A stretch of DNA of 16,236 nt from Avoscillospira sp045589035 (GTDB lineage: Bacteria; Bacillota; Clostridia; Oscillospirales; Oscillospiraceae): NCBI GenBank assembly GCA_045589035.1, contig JAZNFJ010000114.1, positions 1-16,236 on the forward strand. Reading direction: 5' to 3'. Shown here piece after piece: positions 13,722 through 16,236 of the stretch. The translations under genes and the position numbers were made by a program. The notes beneath the pieces were generated by a model. It saw only the letters and a program-made list of their open reading frames with translations. It made no database searches and was not told the origin of the DNA. How positions within the stretch are numbered: the stretch's first letter is position 1; each line of letters starts with the position of its first letter.

Positions 13722-13924
13722 AACTCCTTATTTTATGTAGAAAAAAACGCTTTTTAAAGTTTTTTCACATCTTTCCAGTAATATACCCTATTCATTTAGG
13801 TTTTAGAATTGCCTATTTGCATGAAAGCCATTTCCATTTTTCAGAATATCATACAAACAAATATTACGCAGGTGCGTATATTCATTTGCGTAATCTGCCA
13901 TACCATATTCTTGAGGTGAAGTTT
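13722..13924 (+). other. AT-rich intergenic region with TGCGTA repeats (operator-like)
   Basis: No gene is seen here. Upstream of the XRE-type start are three half-sites: ATTACGCA (13863-13870), TGCGTA (13873-13878) and TGCGTAAT (13887-13894). The first two form the inverted repeat TACGCA-GG-TGCGTA, and the first and third form an 8-bp inverted repeat over 32 bases. This is the layout of an operator for a dimeric HTH regulator. No promoter of good quality was found for the XRE gene. The repeat lies about 31 bases before its start codon. Confidence 0.55.
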
Positions 13925-14167
13925 ATGAGCGTCAAGGATATGGTTGCAATGCGTTTTGCGGAACTTTGCAGAGAGAAAAATATCAAAATCAACGAGTTAG
14001 CTTACCGCTCCGGTGTCACGCCCTCCACTGCCTACAGCATGATGGACGAACGTCGCAGAGATGTATCCATCGTCACCATCAAGAAGTTCTGTGACGGTCT
14101 GGATATTACCCTTGGAGAATTTTTCTCCACTGCCGGTTTTGACCAGTTGGAGCAAGAGATCGTGTAG
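13925..14167 (+). CDS. Small XRE-family (Cro/C1-type) helix-turn-helix regulator
   Basis: An 80-residue DNA-binding protein. The HTH_3 domain covers about 6-66: MRFAELCREKNIKINELAYRSGVTPSTAYSM contains the helix-turn-helix (INELAYRSGVTPSTAYSMM), followed by VSIVTIKKFCDGLDITLGEFF. There is no effector domain. The ATG at 13925 is preferred because GAGGTGA lies 5-8 bases upstream; the open frame to the left uses a TTG without a ribosome binding site and reads through the repeat region. It is transcribed alone and closed by a strong terminator. Similar solitary small regulators are common in Clostridia. Autoregulation through the TGCGTA repeats is an inference. Confidence 0.9.
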   Translation: MSVKDMVAMRFAELCREKNIKINELAYRSGVTPSTAYSMMDERRRDVSIVTIKKFCDGLDITLGEFFSTAGFDQLEQEIV

Positions 14168-14169
14168 AA

Positions 14170-14205
14170 AAACAAAAAAGACGCCTTTCGGCGTCTTTTT
14201 TGTTT
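14170..14205. terminator. Strong bidirectional terminator between the XRE gene and tRNA-Ala
   Basis: A 16-bp perfect stem AAACAAAAAAGACGCC / GGCGTCTTTTTTGTTT with loop TTTC. It ends the XRE gene on the plus strand and follows the tRNA CCA end directly on the minus strand. Confidence 0.95.
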
Positions 14206-14280
14206 GGTGGACCTGAGGAGATTCGAACTCCCGACCCCTACAATGCGAATGTAGTGCGCTCCCAGCTGCGCTACAGGCCC
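14205..14280 (-). tRNA. tRNA-Ala(CGC)
   Basis: The minus strand folds into a 76-base cloverleaf. The acceptor GGGCCTG pairs with CAGGTCC and includes the G3-U70 wobble that identifies alanine tRNAs. The D arm is GCGC-AGCTGGGA-GCGC. The anticodon stem CTACA/TGTAG closes the loop TTCGCAT with anticodon CGC (14245-14247). The T arm is GGGAG-TTCGAAT-CTCCT. A73 and CCA are encoded. It reads GCG. It starts 8 bases after a strong hairpin and has no clear promoter of its own. Confidence 0.96.
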
Positions 14281-14288
14281 ATACAAAT

Positions 14289-14315
14289 CCGGCCATGCAG
14301 ATCCTGCATGGCCGG
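14289..14315 (-). terminator. Hairpin between the zinc-ribbon gene and tRNA-Ala
   Basis: A perfect 12-bp GC-rich stem CCGGCCATGCAG / CTGCATGGCCGG with a three-base loop lies 7 bases past the zinc-ribbon gene stop. On the minus strand only ATTTGTAT follows before the tRNA, a poor U-tract. It may be a leaky terminator or a processing stem in a shared transcript. On the plus strand the U-tract is better, but no gene ends there. Confidence 0.6.
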
Positions 14316-14322
14316 CTGTTTA

Positions 14323-14736
14323 TTATTCGTCTTCCAGTTCGTCGGCGTCAAACTCCAGCTCTTCGCCGCAGTCGGGGCACTCGATGGAACCGGCTTCCAG
14401 CATTTCCTCATCCAGATTGATGACGGTGTTGCAGACAGGGCACTTGATTTCGTAGATGACTTCGTCATCATAGTCGTAATCGTCGTCCTCGTCTTCGTAG
14501 TCGTCATCGTCCTCTTCGTCCAGGAGATATTCTTCGATGGCGTCCAGATCTTCTTCCACAGAATCCAGTTCGTCGCAAACAGCATCCACGACATCTTCCA
14601 CATCGCTGACAGTCAGTGCCATATCATCGAGAATGTCGATAATGGCCTTGAACAGCTTGCCCTCTTTGGTTTCGGTGTCGATTTCCATGCCTTCCATCAG
14701 GCCCTTGAGATAAGCAGTTCTTTCGGTGAGTGTCAT
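14323..14736 (-). CDS. CD1247-type acidic coiled-coil zinc-ribbon protein
   Basis: A 137-residue, strongly acidic protein matching clostridial proteins with a CD1247 N-terminal domain; their function is unknown. Residues 1-40 (LTERTAYLKGLMEGMEID, then KLFKAIIDILDDMA) form the conserved helical domain. Residues 42-72 are likely a coiled coil. Residues 73-92 are almost only Asp, Glu and Tyr. The C-terminal zinc ribbon has Cys99-x2-Cys102 and Cys120-x2-Cys123, then another acidic end. The ATG at 14734-14736 has AAAGGAG 8 bases upstream; the in-frame TTG six codons earlier overlaps that site. It follows efp with 33 bases between, so they are probably one transcript. A role near translation is suggested only by this neighbourhood. 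Confidence 0.85.
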   Translation of the reverse strand: MTLTERTAYLKGLMEGMEIDTETKEGKLFKAIIDILDDMALTVSDVEDVVDAVCDELDSVEEDLDAIEEYLLDEEDDDDYEDEDDDYDYDDEVIYEIKCPVCNTVINLDEEMLEAGSIECPDCGEELEFDADELEDE

Positions 14737-14769
14737 AACTAGTTCTCCTTTCAAAAAAAGGTCAGAGCA

Positions 14770-15333
14770 TTAGCCCTTTGCACGACCCATGTATTCGCCG
14801 GTACGGGTATCGATGCTGATCTTGTCGCCCTCGTTGATGAACAGAGGAACCTTGATCTCAGCGCCGGTTTCAGTAACAGCAGGCTTGGTGACGTTGGTAG
14901 CGGTATCTCCCTTGACACCGGGTTCGGTCTTAGCGATGACCAGGTCAACAAAGTTGGGAGCTTCCACACCGAAGACATTGCCCTTGTAGGACAGAACGGT
15001 GCAGGTATCGTTTTCCTTGACGAACTTAAAGCTGTCGTCCAGAGTGGATTCGTCAATGGGAATCATTTCGAAGGTCTCGCTGTCCATGAAGTAGTACAGG
15101 TTGCCGTCGTTGTAGGAGTACTCCATCTTCTTTCTTTCCACAAAAGCGGTGGGGTACTTGTCGCTGGGGTTGAAGGTGGTTTCAGTGACACCGCCGGTGA
15201 TGACGTTTCTCATCTTAACACGGACGAATGCAGCACCCTTACCGGGCTTCACGTGCTGGAACTCCACGATCTGCATGACCTTACCATCCATTTCGAAGGT
15301 AACGCCATTTCTGAAATCACTAACAGAAATCAT
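14770..15333 (-). CDS. efp: Elongation factor P
   Basis: The 187-residue translation factor binds between the P and E sites and relieves stalling at polyproline. The three beta-barrel domains are in place: KOW-like domain 1 (about 1-64) with the tip loop KPGKGAAF, in which Lys32 is the residue usually modified; an OB domain from about 70; and a C-terminal OB domain ending DKISIDTRTGEYMGRAKG. The sequence fits the Firmicutes type, where Lys32 can carry 5-aminopentanol, though the modifying enzymes are not in this window. AGGAGG lies 7 bases before the ATG. It has its own promoter within the gap after pepP. Confidence 0.98.
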   Translation of the reverse strand: MISVSDFRNGVTFEMDGKVMQIVEFQHVKPGKGAAFVRVKMRNVITGGVTETTFNPSDKYPTAFVERKKMEYSYNDGNLYYFMDSETFEMIPIDESTLDDSFKFVKENDTCTVLSYKGNVFGVEAPNFVDLVIAKTEPGVKGDTATNVTKPAVTETGAEIKVPLFINEGDKISIDTRTGEYMGRAKG

Positions 15334-15395
15334 AATAAATCCTCCTAAGATTGCCTGCGGAGCAGACTCTTTTAAAATACAAAATTTCCATACCG

Positions 15396-15424
15396 ATTAT
15401 ACAGTAGATACGGCACATTTTCAA
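15396..15424 (-). promoter_or_regulatory. efp promoter
   Basis: On the minus strand the -35 is TTGAAA (15419-15424), the spacer is 17 bp and the -10 is a perfect TATAAT (15396-15401). It gives a leader of about 55 bases. Since no terminator follows pepP, efp may also be read from the upstream gene. Confidence 0.85.
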
Positions 15425-15443
15425 GAGGAATTTCCATGTTTCC

Positions 15444-16236
15444 TCAAATAATCCGCAAATTTTTCGGGCTTTCCGTGATATCCACGCAGCCGTCGGCAGT
15501 AATGACCACCACATCCTCGATCCGCACACCGAATTTGCCCGGCAGATAGATGCCCGGTTCGGCAGAACAGACCGCCCCTGCAGGCAGGGGTTTTTCATTG
15601 GAGGGAGAACAGTTTGGGGCTTCGTGGATCTCCAGGCCCAGACTGTGACCATAGCCGTGACCGAAATAATTGCCGTAGCCTGCCGCTTCGATGACCGATC
15701 TGGCAGCCCCATCCACTTCCCTGCCGGTCACACCGGCTCTGGTGGCGGCAATACCTGCGGTCTGCGCCTGCAGGACGATATCATAGACCTTTGCCATTTC
15801 CTCAGACACAAAGCCCAAACCCACAGTTCTGGTCATATCGGAGCAGTAGCCATCCAGCTTACAGCCGAAATCCATGGTGATAAAATCGCCATACTGCAGC
15901 TTTCTGTCACCGGGGACACCGTGGGGCAGGCTGGTATTGGGACCGGATACCACAATGGGCGGGAAGGACAGTCCGTCAGCGCCGTTGCGGTAAAGCCTGT
16001 AGATCAGTTCCGCTGCCAGTTCTTTTTCCGTCATGCCGGGACGGATGACGGAAAGAATTTCTTCAAAGGTGCGGTCAGCAATTTTCTGCGCTTTCCGCAT
16101 TTTTTCCACTTCCCAGTCCTCTTTTACATGGCGGAAAGCGGTGATTTTTTCCTGAAAGGGCAGCAGCTTGGCGTGGAGCTTCTCTTCATAGCGAAGAAAC
16201 GCTCCATGGGTCAGATCCTCTTCCTCCACGCCAAGG
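15444..16236 (-). CDS. M24 family Xaa-Pro aminopeptidase, N-terminal part beyond the window
   Basis: The visible 264 codons hold the whole pita-bread metallopeptidase domain. The frame runs open through the right edge, so the creatinase-type N-terminal domain is missing only because of the window. Family motifs: HVKEDWEVEKMRKAQKIAD, then FPPIVVSGPNTSLPHG, the two metal Asp residues in MDFGCKLDGYCSDMTRT, His in GHGYGHSLG, Glu in EPGIYLPGKFGVRIED (two metal Glu). It would remove N-terminal residues before proline using two Mn2+ or similar metals, in the cytoplasm. It lies directly upstream of efp, a pairing common in Firmicutes. A GTG at 16227-16229 is internal, not the start. Confidence 0.95.
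   Translation of the reverse strand, partial: LGVEEEDLTHGAFLRYEEKLHAKLLPFQEKITAFRHVKEDWEVEKMRKAQKIADRTFEEILSVIRPGMTEKELAAELIYRLYRNGADGLSFPPIVVSGPNTSLPHGVPGDRKLQYGDFITMDFGCKLDGYCSDMTRTVGLGFVSEEMAKVYDIVLQAQTAGIAATRAGVTGREVDGAARSVIEAAGYGNYFGHGYGHSLGLEIHEAPNCSPSNEKPLPAGAVCSAEPGIYLPGKFGVRIEDVVVITADGCVDITESPKNLRII

Overview
The window comes from a low-to-mid GC Gram-positive anaerobe of the class Clostridia, most likely a gut Oscillospirales-type commensal. The evidence is the gene repertoire (long-form HPF, a DUF4364 regulator, a CD1247-type zinc-ribbon protein beside efp, a SAM-I riboswitch in front of metK, AzlCD), the strong AGGAGG ribosome binding sites, the TTGACA/TATAAT promoters and the clostridial 16S 5' end. 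Genus cannot be fixed from what is visible. Most of it reads as ordinary chromosome. No transposase, integrase, CRISPR array or phage gene was seen.

Layout. The left edge (1-124) is the 5' end of a 16S rRNA gene on the minus strand, driven by two tandem near-consensus promoters with a shared downstream element (343-473). Next come hpf and a DUF4364 winged-helix gene, both minus, the latter with a perfect palindrome inside its promoter. A divergent secreted CAP-domain protein follows. Then metK, under a SAM-I riboswitch with its own terminator, is followed on the same strand by wecC (UDP-ManNAc dehydrogenase). Divergent from metK is a rhomboid-fold membrane protein that lacks the protease motif and carries a Cys-rich tail. 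It converges on a MATE efflux gene.

The most interesting part is 7881-11674, a tight three-gene minus-strand operon: an NADH:flavin (2,4-dienoyl-CoA reductase/2-enoate reductase family) oxidoreductase, the aconitase X catalytic subunit and the aconitase X swivel subunit. The last two genes are one base apart. A dehydratase that can create a C=C bond and a flavoenzyme that can reduce one suggest a two-step reductive dehydroxylation of an unknown hydroxyacid. That combination is an inference and the substrate is not determined.

Divergent from this operon is an overlapping plus-strand set, ogt-azlC-azlD (DNA alkyl repair plus branched-chain amino acid export). Next are a stand-alone AraC HTH gene (minus) with an A/T palindrome and homopolymer tracts in its leader, and a small XRE regulator (plus) with an array of TGCGTA half-sites upstream. 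The right end is housekeeping on the minus strand: tRNA-Ala(CGC), a CD1247-type acidic zinc-ribbon protein, efp, and the C-terminal two thirds of an M24 Xaa-Pro peptidase cut by the window edge.
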